Shown here in pieces: positions 20,254 to 31,660 of a stretch of 49,153 nucleotides of DNA. This stretch comes from Temnopleurus reevesii. Taxonomy: Eukaryota > Echinodermata > Echinoidea > Temnopleuroida > Temnopleuridae. The notes beneath the pieces are model-generated. The model ran no database searches and had not been told where the DNA came from. It saw nothing but the letters and a program-made list of their open reading frames with translations. The position numbers and the translations under genes were made by a program. Each line of letters opens with the position of its first letter. Positions within the stretch are counted from its first letter, which is position 1. The DNA is taken from the NCBI GenBank assembly GCA_036244855.1, contig BQKZ01004342.1, forward strand, positions 1 through 49,153, written 5' to 3'.

Positions 20254-21028
20254 ATTGGAAAATGAAAATAGAAAAAGATTTAGTCTATATTTTGAGGCAA
20301 ACTCAACGTGATTGTAACAATAATCTTACACCCCCTCCCCCCAAGAAAAAAAATAGATATCTCACTGATTCAAAACATTTCAATAACAGCTGATGCTGAA
20401 GAATGAGAATACCTGGCTTTTACAGACTGGCTCAGCTTATACTAGAAGATCATTTTCCCTTATCAGATCACTTGTCAAATACAATTTAATAAGTTGTACT
20501 GATAAGCAAGATTTCATTTACTGATAAGGTCCAATGATACATTCTTGACGTAACATTTTACTACGCTCCATTTTGGCAGGGTAATTTGAATGCAAAATGT
20601 ACATTGTATGTGTTGAGATTCTTTCTAGGGTTCCATTTTCACTAATTTTGCAACCACCAATTTGCAAACGTAACACTCATACCAATGTCCATAGAATTCT
20701 GTGCAAAGTTTTTAACATCATAAAATTTATAACCTGCTTGATATTTCAGCAAGTCTAATTCACAAGAATTCATCAATGTTAAAATCTTGGTGTATACAGT
20801 ATTGGTCAATGTAAGATACTTAACTATCTTGCGGAAAGAATTTGTTTGTTTTGCATGACGATCAAGGGATATGACGTCAGAGGTGGTGATTTTGGTTGAA
20901 ATTTTGGTCTGCAGAGTGAGGGTGTATTGAATTTGGCTGCCAAATAATTCTCGATGTTAGAGATGTTATCTTTCTGAAATTCCACCGACAATTTTAGTTG
21001 TCCAGACAAGCCTAATGCTTTTGAACTT

Positions 21029-21172
21029 GATGTGACGTATCAAATCTCCAAATCAAACTGATAACCCAGCTGATATTAACGTGCTCTTCGCCTGGCAATG
21101 GTATCACAACAAAAACTGTATTTCGTCACGATATTATCAGCTGGGCTATCAGTTTGATATGTCACAGTCATT
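21029..21172. mobile_element. Foldback element
   Basis: Left arm TGTGACGTATCAAA, CAAACTGATAACCCAGCTGA pairs with the right arm TATCAGCTGGGCTATCAGTT, TGATATGTCACAG. Arms are about 45-55 bp with a 9-bp interruption and enclose roughly 40 bp. This is the plan of a small palindromic MITE. Confidence 0.65.
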
Positions 21173-23089
21173 ATGCTTATGTAGATACCTTTAATCAAGG
21201 TAGATGTGCAGATTGGGTCACTTTGATCACAATTCAGGAAAACACCCACACAATTACTATTATTGTGTTTAATATATAGGCTATCAAATGGTTTACTAAT
21301 CACATCTACTCTGTGTGGGTTCTAGGGTAGAGCAGGTTACTCATTAATTATATGCCACTGGATAATTTGCCTTTAAAAAAGCTAATATGAAATATGTGCA
21401 AGCTGTAGCTGCATTCACTGCAGTAATGTTTGAAAAATGTTTGTTCTGAAAGCCATAAGGGTTATTTCATATGGTCTGGATTATATTGCAATATACCCAT
21501 AAATCTAGCCCTCGGGAGAAGTTCATGGCAACTTCATTTGTTCTATAGAACATACACATATGAAAAAAATCATGAGAGTTCTGATAATCTTGCTGCGATA
21601 AAAATTGATATAACCTGATAGATACAATTATGATGATTATAATTTTGAAAGTCTGAAAATCTGATACAAACAGTTGAAAATGAAAATACCCTGAAATCGA
21701 AACCTATGTCGATGATCTGTCTCTCATGAGAGTGGAAATTTATGAAGGTTTCAAAATTTGTGCATTGATCAAGCGTAGTGGTGTAAACTGGACGCCACTG
21801 GTTTCTAGTTTGCACACTCTCACCTCCTTAAAGGCCCTCTCAAGATGAAGATATAAATAGAGGAACACAGTGCATGCTCAGAATTGAAATCTTACCATCA
21901 TCCAATTGCCACGGCAACCACCAATGCACTTTTGCAGCAGGTGAATGTCATTTTCTCACTTTTCAGTCTAATTTCTGAAATTCTGATTCTCAACATAGTT
22001 TAATTCATTTTACAAACTTGCATTCATTGCAACTAGAATGATAACTATAACTAACTATAACTATAACGAATCCCAAACCTTAAGACTGTTAATTAACTCA
22101 AGGAAATAAAGAGCAGAATAAGCAAATAATTAGAGTCTATTTTTAGAAGACTAGAACCAGATTCCCAGGTAAAGGAATGCTGAAGCGACACCTTACCTCC
22201 GTAAAATGTCAAACGGTGACGTCCATAACACCCGCAAATACTTCCTGCGGCAGCCTCACGTGGGATTTCAGCACAAACAGACTGAAATTTGTCTGTAAAT
22301 ACTCCCGCTGAATGAAACTAATTCACATCAATCTCGGAGGGCGATTTAAAGGCGTAATCCATTCGCGTATTAGTTCACATGTTGAATCTGTTTGACTTGG
22401 TTCTATTTGAGCTAATCTTATAAGCTCTTTCTCTGTTGGAATTTGCTTTCACAAATATGTACACAAATGGAGATAGACCTATGGCAATACTAAAGTTTTT
22501 TTACATGTATTTGTGCACGTTTCCATATTACTTTGTTCCTCGATGTAATAATTCCTGATGTTTAAGAAATGCTTAAATATGCCTAAAAAACACCTATAAC
22601 ACATCTTTGAAAATGGAAGCAAATCATTATAAAATCTTTCCTCAAACAGGATTATTGACTAGATGCAGGCTTCACTGATTGAATTATTTTCTTAATTCTT
22701 TGGGTGGAAGTCGTTAACCACTCAGCCAATGCACATAAAAGTCCCCCTAAAAATGAGTGCTCCGATGAGCTAAGACAATCTAGCCCAATCAGAAGAGATT
22801 TATTGTTATACACAGGGGATGGTGGTCGGACTGCCTCTAGCTTCCTCAATGCATTGCGAAATGGAGGAAAGTGGTTGGAATGTAATTACCATGTAGAAAT
22901 AAGAGGAAGTGCGATGGTGAAAATTAGCTCTGAATTCCCAGAAGAATATGAGATATAATGCTTCAGAGGTGGCTATGTGTATATGAATAGTATTGGAGCA
23001 ATTTAGGGAGGAATTTTGAAAGGGGTGGGAAATTGGTAAAAGTAGAACATAAAAAGTAGTAAAGGGAGATGGCATTTCTGCGAATATGA

Positions 23090-23215
23090 GGATGGGGAGG
23101 GCAAGGTAAGGAATTAAGAGAAAGAAAAGGAGAGATGGAGAGATGGAGAGAGGGAGAGAGAAAGAGAGAGAAGGGGAGAGGGAGAGAGAAAGATAGGAAG
23201 AAGGGTAGGATCGAA
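23090..23215. repeat. GA-rich purine tract
   Basis: GAGAGA/GGAGAGGGAGAGAG purine run of about 125 bp. Ser/Leu-rich open frames on the minus strand here are artefacts of it. Confidence 0.9.
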
Positions 23216-24179
23216 GATGAGAAAGCGCAAAAAGACTGATGGACACAGAGAAAATGATGGGTAAAATAAAAATTCCTAATGATTGTAAACCAATTACGAT
23301 TTCTTATTACCAATGATGGAACAGATTGACCATATATGTGAGATCAATGGACATAAAACCAAAACAGAATAAAATATGTTGTAACAAAGGGCCAAAATTC
23401 ATAGGTCTCACTTTAAATGCATAAAAGTGGAGAACTCTGTAAAACAAAAATTCTACTAGTATTCAATTGGTATTTACATGGACTAGACAGTCTGTGATTC
23501 AAGGAATACATTTTCTATCTTAAACAGAAAATGTAATTTACAATAATTGGTGTTTGATTAAAAAGAAGCTACTAAGTCCTTGGGCTTGTGTCTATCATAA
23601 TTAGGACCAGTGGCATTTCTAAAATGACAATGTAATCATATTCATCGTTGAATCATTTCAGGGTTACTGAATCGTTCAGAATTTCAGGCCCATGTAGGGA
23701 TGGCTGTCAAAAGTGTTACTCCATTGGGAGGTCGTGCAGATTGAAGGATATATGATATCATCTACACAAGGACAACACTTGTTAAATATTAATACCATAG
23801 AATACTATTGATGAATCATGGTGATGGTGAATGAACCGTGTATTATGTAGGCATGGTGTAACATTTTTCATTGGCATACAGTAGGTAATTTGCATTTTGA
23901 TCACGTCTATGATTTATTTACAGCTACTATTCATTTAATCTGTCCACTTGTTTACAAATGCATGAATTTAAACAAGTATTTGAACTATGATATTATATTT
24001 TGGAAATGTATTTCCCCAGCCTTGAATGAAAATGAGTGAAAAAATTCTATATACAATCATCTCACCCGAATCATGTCTTAATTTTTTTAGACTGTCCAAG
24101 CAGAATTTCATTATTTCATTGTGCATATGCATGAGTCTTATGTAACATTCTACCTATACTACATGTCCTAGCATCTCAC

Positions 24180-24316
24180 CTGAATCATTAACATGTGTGC
24201 AGAAGACACCTCTAGTTGCTAAACCTCCTCCGCATGGTCCACTTTCATCATCTTCATCTTCATCAGGAAGGATATCACATTCTGACCAAGCAGATGTCTT
24301 CCATACATATTTTATC
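24180..24316 (-). CDS. THSD7A: THSD7-like gene, exon E1 (first in window)
   Basis: 137 bp, phase 2 in (TTTTTTTTCAG acceptor), phase 1 out (TTCAG|GTGAG). It reads IKYVWKTSAWSEC, an acidic loop (DEDEDDE), then CGGGLATRGVFCTHV, the first two-thirds of TSP1 module 1. The W-K-T-x-x-W start and CGGG-TR core match both the N-terminal and a middle module of human THSD7A; downstream exons fix it to the middle one. The upstream exon must end in phase 2 and is not securely identified in the window. Confidence 0.9.
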
Positions 24317-26121
24317 CTGAAAAAAAAGACAAAAAGGTGAAGTTTGATTAGACCACGCTCTTGCCAGAATATTTAACTTAGTTAAGCATTTACACAAATC
24401 CTCACAAGTTTATGAACTTGCAAATTCTTTTGTCAGCCAAATTGATGTTACATCCAGCGATCATTTGCAAACATACTCATAATCATCTTTGGAATAATGT
24501 TAAAATATTTTAAAGTTAACATTAATTAAAATATATGTTATAATGAATTATAACAAATAATTTTAAAAAAATGGTACTTAATTACAGAAAAAGACTAATG
24601 TATAAAAGCCAAAAGTATATTGAATATATATATTTAAAAAAAAGAAATATACATTAAAATTAACCTTGTTTAATGTCGTTAAAGTTACATCTGCTGTTTA
24701 AATATACTTTACACAAATCATCTTCTATTGCTACTAAGGATTTTCAAAATCTTTACCCTGACCCCAAAAGCTTTACAGCTGAAAAAAAATTACCCCTCTA
24801 CAAATGAAACATCATTGTCATGTCCAAATCCTATATCTCAATTACTTTTTACAAATCAGGGCTTGTACATCAGCCATTGCCCCTGGTCACGGTCAATAAG
24901 TCACTGACGATACGGAACTCTTCCGAAATTGGAACAGAAAATTAGAGCAAGTTTAATTGCATGAGCCCAGATATCTGTCAATAAGTCATTCCTGTCCCTT
25001 GTCATGATTTTGTCAGCAATGATAAACTGACCCTGTGGCTGGTTCATGAATAGGCATCTTTGGCCTTTGGTATCAAACATGAGATGCATTGCAGTCTTTA
25101 ACAATATTGTTTCATGTCAACAAAAAGAAATTATTTCTGTCACAGGGAAATTTTCCAAAAATGGCCATAACTACCAAGTCATACTGTGAATTTGTGATCA
25201 ACTAGCAAATGTGACATTGTAGTATCACTGTTGTAATTTTTTGTCTGTTTCACAGATTTTTTTTCTCTGTGTTTGATCACAAGGGACATTTTCTTAAATG
25301 ACTTGCTACATTTTAGAAATTTGTGACTTATTGATGGCTGCACTGTTGGCACTGATTCACCTTCTGTATGACATTTTCATAAATATGTATGTTTACTTCC
25401 TGTATCACACAAAGCAAGTAAAAACCAGTAATTTCCTGGTTACTATAAAAGCTCAGAACTAGTGATCCAACTGTGATCCAATTGCAATTATCTTTACAGT
25501 GATAAAAGATAACAAAATAACTGTGATTTGCTCTGTCTATTAAAAAAAAAATGCTACATCGACAGGTGGTAATGCATTCAGATCTACACAAGATTTCATA
25601 AACACAAAATTGATTTGCTCACATCTCTCATGCTATTATTAGGTAAAAGGTGTAAGGCAAATTTGTAACAAAACTGAAAAACAAACCATCAAAACAAACT
25701 AAAACCTAAAAATTCATTTATTAACACTTCAGATCATTAATCATTCTTCAGATTTGACTTATATGTATCTTTCTCCTTGGGAATAGCTATCGTTCCAAGT
25801 AACATGCCTCTGTGAATTATTTCGCTTCCATCACTTGATAGGAGGCTATCTTTCACAGGCTACCTGATAACAACACTATGAATGGACTGTCCAAATTCCA
25901 GGTACTCGTGAGCAAACATGCCATTCAAGTCTGTCAATAGATAGTAGCCACGTAAGGTGTGATGCCTTCTACCCATTTTGCATTTGCTCATCTGATATGT
26001 GAGTTGAATAAAAGCTTTTCCCAAAGGTAAAATGCACTGAGGTAATGCAGATATATTGTTATGAAGATATAAATCATGAATCATAATTGTTGTGGCATAA
26101 AATATGATTTCCTATGAACCA

Positions 26122-26417
26122 GGGTGGTGTATCAACAAAATAAGAAAGACTTTAAGAAAAGCTTTAAGAAGAACTTGGATCAGTTCTTGAGCTGATTATC
26201 ACGCTTAGGGGGTGTTTTTCAAAAGTTGCAATTGATCGCAAGTTGCAGTTGATCAGAACGTGCCAATCAAAATCATTGTTTCATGCATGCCTTGTTAAAT
26301 GTGCATACCGTGCGCAAATGAAAATGCACATTACAATGTGCACAGTAGCAGTTGATTTGCGGTTGATTTTGAACAACACCCATTTAAAGTATTTCTTTAC
26401 TTGGTAAAACACCACCC
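26122..26417. mobile_element. MITE-like family 2 copy, interrupted
   Basis: Outer ends GGGTGGTGTATCAACAAAAT and TTGGTAAAACACCACCC match family 2 (13467, 31490). The middle is split by a complete family 1 element (26208-26381); the sequence resumes with 'aagtatttctttacttggt'. This shows family 1 transposed after family 2 was in place. Confidence 0.75.
26208..26381. mobile_element. MITE-like element, family 1 copy 2 (nested)
   Basis: 174 bp beginning GGGGGTGTTTTTCAAAAG and ending TTTTGAACAACACCC, in the opposite orientation to the 16289 and 42540 copies. Inserted within a family 2 element. Confidence 0.85.
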
Positions 26418-28829
26418 AGGATCAAGGAATCTATTGAAGTTACAATAAATGCAAAAGCAACCATCAATAATAAATTGTATAATACAGCTGTCTGCTGTAT
26501 TTCCCCTCTTACATTATACTAGAAAAAGACAGAATGAATCTAAACTAAAATCTATTTACATTACACTGGCAGAGCCTTCACATAAAATCATGAAAGATTC
26601 AGCATATGGACGGGTGATATAGGAAAGACAGGTTTTAATCTGGCAAATGGGCATGAATCTGCATTTAGAGCAGACTCAATATTCAAGTCCATCCCCACCA
26701 TTCAGCAGAGCTTCTGTTTGCTAACTTCACGAGTCCAGTCAGTTGTTTGATAGTGTACCATCATCGATAGAAGCATTAAAACGGGCGCTGGAAAGCTCGC
26801 CATGAGCAGAATATAGGATTGGATGCCGTGAACGGTTTGCGGGGTTGTCAATTAGCAACAAACCTGTCTATTTGGAATATCAACACGACACTTCCCCTTA
26901 CATTTCACCTAGGTCCATTCTTCAATTCCTTACAGCAATTCACTAAAATATTTTTTGCACATTTTTATTCATTTCTAATTATTTATTTATCATGTTTCAT
27001 TTAAACAGTGTAGCTGCATCGGTTGTCATGGTAATGTTCTCGGGAAGGGGTATGTGTAAAATATGTAATAAATGAATAATTACAATTCACATTTCATGAC
27101 AAATTGATTAAATTTCAAGTGCATCTGTACACACTTTTTAAAGGAAAAAGACATGAAATAATTCGCATCTTATGGATTTTATATATGAACGTATGTGAAC
27201 TCATAGCTCTGTATGCTGGTCAGCAAATGGCTTCAATTTTCACCACTCCTCTCTATCAGTTGTGGACAAACACGGAGGGGTCAACACAAAATCTTGCTGT
27301 TCAAATATACAATTTCCTCAGAAAAAAATATATCTCAACTTATACTGCACTTTCCTTCAGCAAAACATTGTGAAGATCTCACGCTTGGACATCTCACTAT
27401 TTTTTGAGGTTGATGAACGATTCTCTGCTTGTAGGGAAAACAAGCATGATAATGGGATTGTGAGAATTTTTATCCATTTGTTCAGAGGAAATTGTTCTGG
27501 AACAGCGTTAGATTGTTCAAGTTGCGGCTCTCCTTTGAACAAGCTTCAATTTCCTGAAATGAATTGGAACAAAATTTGATACAAAAGGAGGTTTCTATGT
27601 CAAATAAACTCTTTCTTATTTTTTGTTACTTTACTTTGTAGTAAAATAAACTTTGTCAAGAACAAAAACTGATAGAGATCCATTTACTGTTTGTTAAAGG
27701 TCATACAATTTTCATAATGACCATCTAGAATGATATACTTATACAAAGATTCCAAGATGCACATTACAATGAATATAAATGAATATTCCAAATATTGTGA
27801 GATCAACTCAGCATAAAAAAATCATGCAAGATAATGATGAAATAATGAAATAAATGGATTACTTATACTGTCCCATACTAAGGTGAGTTCTCCACTTATT
27901 CTTTCATTCATGAAACCCAAGGTAGTAGAATAAATCAAGCCAATAAACAAGTGTTTCTAATAATAAATCCAATTGATCAGCCGCTATACCGTATCACAGA
28001 CCTTGCGTTTTCCCATGATCATTCACACCGATACACCTCGTGCCGCGTAGTGTTATGAAAGAAAGAGAACCCCCTCTATTGATCAACCCTCATAACCCAA
28101 TCGGTGGACGCGATAGACAGAGAGATGGATTTTTGATGAAGTCGGAACAAGATCACACCACCTCTTTCTTAACCCAGTTCATACATAACCCACTTATGAA
28201 GGGCTCTTGAGGGGAGCGTCTTTCATGACCCAGCTCAGTGTGCAAAAATCATAGAGATATAAGAGGGTCATGCAAAATATAAGTCAGATTAAATATAGAC
28301 AAAGTGAGCGCTCTGGAGTGGAACAAATAGTCTTGCTCCAGTAATTTGCCATGTTCATGGTGTAGACATAAGTTTGTCGGCACTCACTACATGTCTGCTA
28401 CATCATTATTGGATTTTCTGGACTAAATTCTTGAATACATGCTGACATGGCTATTTGGTAAATAGAAAGAAGCATTATACATTGAATTTGGATAATAAAC
28501 ATTTGAAAACAAAAATATTATTTGAAAGAATGTGTCCGTTTTTATCGATATATGCTACAAAAGTGTTTTGTTTTGAACTTCACCTCGCAACCAGGCCTTA
28601 TGAACCAAAGTAATATGGAGTTCAGAGACCTATGTATCATTAAATTCTATATGAACTATATAATTTCATATTTGATTGGGAGTAATGATATGATACAATG
28701 GATGATACAAAAGTGCGTCTGCAGCAAACAACTAAAATATATCTGGGACAATTGGAGTACTGGACAAAGAACAACCCTTGAAGTTTTCAAACATATTTGC
28801 TCCCCCTGGCAGCAAGTCGTCTTGAAGTG

Positions 28830-28945
28830 GAGGAGAAAGAGAGACAGACAGACAGACAGACAGAAAGAGAGAGAGAGGGGGAAAAGATAGTCGTGGTTAA
28901 CTATAGAGAGATAAAGAAAGAAAGAAAGGGAGAGAGGAAGATTTA
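28830..28945. repeat. GA/GACA microsatellite
   Basis: GAGGAGAAAGAGAGACAGACAGA followed by GAGAGAGAG and GAAAGAAAG units. A second, weaker purine-rich block is at 29195-29280. Confidence 0.9.
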
Positions 28946-29938
28946 CGTACAATAAGGCTTGTGCAGAAAAAAAACAATAAAAGAGAGGACAACGGAGAAT
29001 GGATCAAATGTATCAGAACAACAATAGTGGTTGGTTAAAAAAAAATACATTAAAAAGCGAGATTAGCAGAAAGGGAGAATGACTTGCGAAGAGAAGTAGT
29101 AAAATATAACTGTAGAGAGCAATTTATGAAATGAAGAGTTTAAAAATGTATGCATAGAGTAATGAAAAGAATTGGTGGTTGCTCATGAGAGATGAAGAAA
29201 GAAAGATGGGGAGAAGGATGAAGAGTGAGAGGCAGAGAAAGAGAACAAAAGTGAAGAGGTGAGGAGAGAAAAAGAATACAGTAAGGCTTGTGTCTCAAAT
29301 AATCTTATAATGATACTCCCATGGTCTAGCAATCACTGTATTTGACTAGAATGGAATATCACACCGTTCTAAGAATAGAGAAGTGAGCTGTAAGAATTCC
29401 ATCTTTGAGGTAATTAAGATCCTGTAATATATTACTTTCTGCTTGTTTTCTTCATGCTCTATGCATGCAATTACCCTTTCAGAACTGAACAGAGTCTGCA
29501 ATCACTTCAGTCTCAGCAGTCAGTAATTTCCGAGCTGGAGATCGAAGTCATACTTGATATTGAACCATCAATTGACAAACTATAAATTACTTTTTTTAAC
29601 AGTCCAGATCAAATGTATTGCTTGAACAAAGAATAAACTATGTAACACAAGTGGATTTTTTTCTGCTAGAAGAGTAAGATTTATTCTTTTGAAATTTTAA
29701 GATTAGAAATTAAATGGTTTTCAGGAAACAATTCAATCAAATCTTCAAAAGTGTAAGAGATCAGTGGCTGAAAACAGGTATTCTGTATGAAAGGCTAAAA
29801 CATAGGTCATACATCTTAATATATACTTTTATTGCCATGAATGAACTAGATCATGAATATGACACAGCACATTCCATTCATATTTATCTCCATACTACAT
29901 CCTTCAGGGTATATTGACACTATACCAGCTCTTCACAC

Positions 29939-30102
29939 CTGGGTGAGGCTGAAGCTAAAGTGCAATAAAGGAATATTAAAAATATGAAATAGTGAGAGAA
30001 AATCCATGAAAATGAGCTCGGTAATTGCCTAAATGTCTCAGTGGACACCCAAGAGATGGCAGAATCCCCTTGCGCTCTGAACCGCGACACCCCACAAATC
30101 AT
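29939..30102 (-). CDS. Candidate alternative first exon with signal peptide
   Basis: An open frame from ATG at 30102, with an in-frame stop four codons upstream, encodes a 55-residue leader. It ends in a hydrophobic stretch FIFLIFLYCTL and ASASP, a plausible signal-peptidase site. A possible donor CCCAG|GTGTGA at 29937-29938 leaves phase 2, which is exactly what E1 needs; joining gives ASASPR then IKYVW. Against it: the N-region is long, T-rich DNA often reads as F/I/L, a phase match happens one time in three, and no promoter was recognised. Inference only. Confidence 0.25.
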
Positions 30103-30892
30103 TACCTGTGACTAGCGGAGGTGTGCACAGATCAATAATGCATGATACCCACCATCAGAAATGCATAGGTGGGACTAGAGTCCCATCATCAGTTATGGAC
30201 GATGACAGAGGAATTGGCACTCCAGCGTCCCAAGATCGTGAGCAAATTACCGAATTCCTGCCCGGTTGGGAAATCTCCCGGCAATTACACCTTGTAGGAA
30301 ACGTTTTACTACAGGTGCTGGGGAATGTTGAACATGAATGGCATCTACATAAATGAATGCTTGATTCTTATTGGTTCGTGTAAATGGATTGATCACACTA
30401 GCTTAATTTTTTTAAGCATTTTAGGCAATAGCATCAAACATCATCAATGCATTAAAGGCTGTACAAGAAAAAGAGTCGAATGACTAGTTTAACATCTACT
30501 CGAGATGTAGCAAATTCAGACCTTCACCCTTGCTAATTTTTGCTTTTCCTTTTTTTGGATTAACAACTTAATGACAGAGGGATTTTCTCCATTTACAATA
30601 CTGGCATTATACTCAAATACCTTCTTCAAACTTACGTAGATATGTTTTAGATTTCCGTTAAAATAGATAGATTATAATAGCATATCATGACAATATTTTT
30701 TAAAATGTACTCCAACTTTGGCAATAATTTAGCCTCTTTAAGTGGTCACTGTGCTTTGAATGGTACCTGCATGCTTTTGTCTACTCATTGTGATTCCTGA
30801 AGTTAAGCTAAAAATAGGCTAAGTCCTAGTTACTCTGGCTAACTTTGTGGTAAATTAAATCTTGTTATCAGAATACTTGCCTAGGTGTCTAA

Positions 30893-31070
30893 GGGGGTGT
30901 TGCTCAAAAGTTGCAAATTGATCGCAAGTTGCAGTTTGATCGAAACGCGCCAATCAAAATCGTTGTTTTATGCGCGTCTAGTTAAATGCGCATACTGTAC
31001 GCAAATGAAAATGCGTGTTACAATTTGCAAAGTTGCAGTTGATTTGCAGTTGATTTTGAGCAACACCTCC
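30893..31070. mobile_element. MITE-like element, family 1 copy 3
   Basis: Begins GGGGGTGTTGCTCAAAAG and ends GATTTTGAGCAACACCTCC; same orientation as the 26208 copy. Short open frames here recur in the 42540 copy because the element is shared. Confidence 0.85.
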
Positions 31071-31489
31071 TTATTGAATATGATGGTCATTAAAACATCT
31101 ATGACGAAACATACTCCTACAATACATTTTTACTTACCATTGTGCTCTGTTGAATACTAACAACAACCTTTACATTGGATGAAAGTATTCATGAACTTTC
31201 CAATTTTCATAATTCATGTATCAAATACTTATAATGGAAACAGCTCTATGGATATCACATTGCATATTTCAGAAGTATAATAATTTTCACTCAAGGTGGC
31301 AAAAATCCAATCATTGTACAAGGACTCTATCATCATATATTTTATTCAACCCTCATTTCTATGTTAATCTGAACATCTCCATTTATCGTCTGCCCGGACA
31401 GGTGAATGACACTCTCATCCTCTCCCAATCCCCCAAAAGAATAAAGAATGTTCTCCCTCTACAGTTCCGACTTTCTGTAAACTTGTCCT

Positions 31490-31660
31490 GGGCGGTGTTT
31501 CACCAAGGTGCGAAAGACTTCAAGAAAGACTTTACGCACAAATGGTATCAGTTCTCGTGCTGAATAATCGAGAATCTTATGTGTACTACACGTTTTAATG
31601 TATGCCGGTCTTTCTTATAGTCGTGCGTAACTTTAAGAACGATTTGGTGAAACACCGCCC
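31490..31660. mobile_element. MITE-like element, family 2 copy 2
   Basis: Begins GGGCGGTGTTTCACCAAG and ends TTTGGTGAAACACCGCCC, with inner arms AAAGACTTTACGCA and TGCGTAACTTTAAG. The length and order of words match the 13467 copy. Confidence 0.85.

Larger units (their letters stand above)
18790..24179 (-). other. Intron E1-E2 (5.4 kb)
   Basis: Holds four partial copies of E2 (18828-20253), a composite insertion with long inverted repeats (19366-20150), a foldback at 21029-21172 and a GA-rich tract (23090-23215). The intervals 21180-23080 and 23260-24170 show no recognisable feature; 22640-22960 is less AT-rich and more complex but without coding evidence. Confidence 0.75.
24317..29938 (-). 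other. Upstream intron, first part
   Basis: 5.6 kb without a recognisable exon. It includes the nested MITE pair at 26122-26417 and a GA/GACA tract at 28830-28945. The remaining AT-rich sequence (24320-26100, 26420-28820, 28960-29930) gives only short open frames without domain motifs. 28000-28230 is slightly more complex and GC-rich. Confidence 0.6.

Noticed and set aside
22806..23313. Minus-strand Ser/Leu/Pro-rich frames of 116 and 146 codons
   Set aside because: They are the complement of the GA-rich tract, with no domain or splice context.
30885..31160. Open frame sharing a peptide with another at 42341-42736
   Set aside because: The similarity is explained by the shared MITE family 1 element; nothing suggests a protein.
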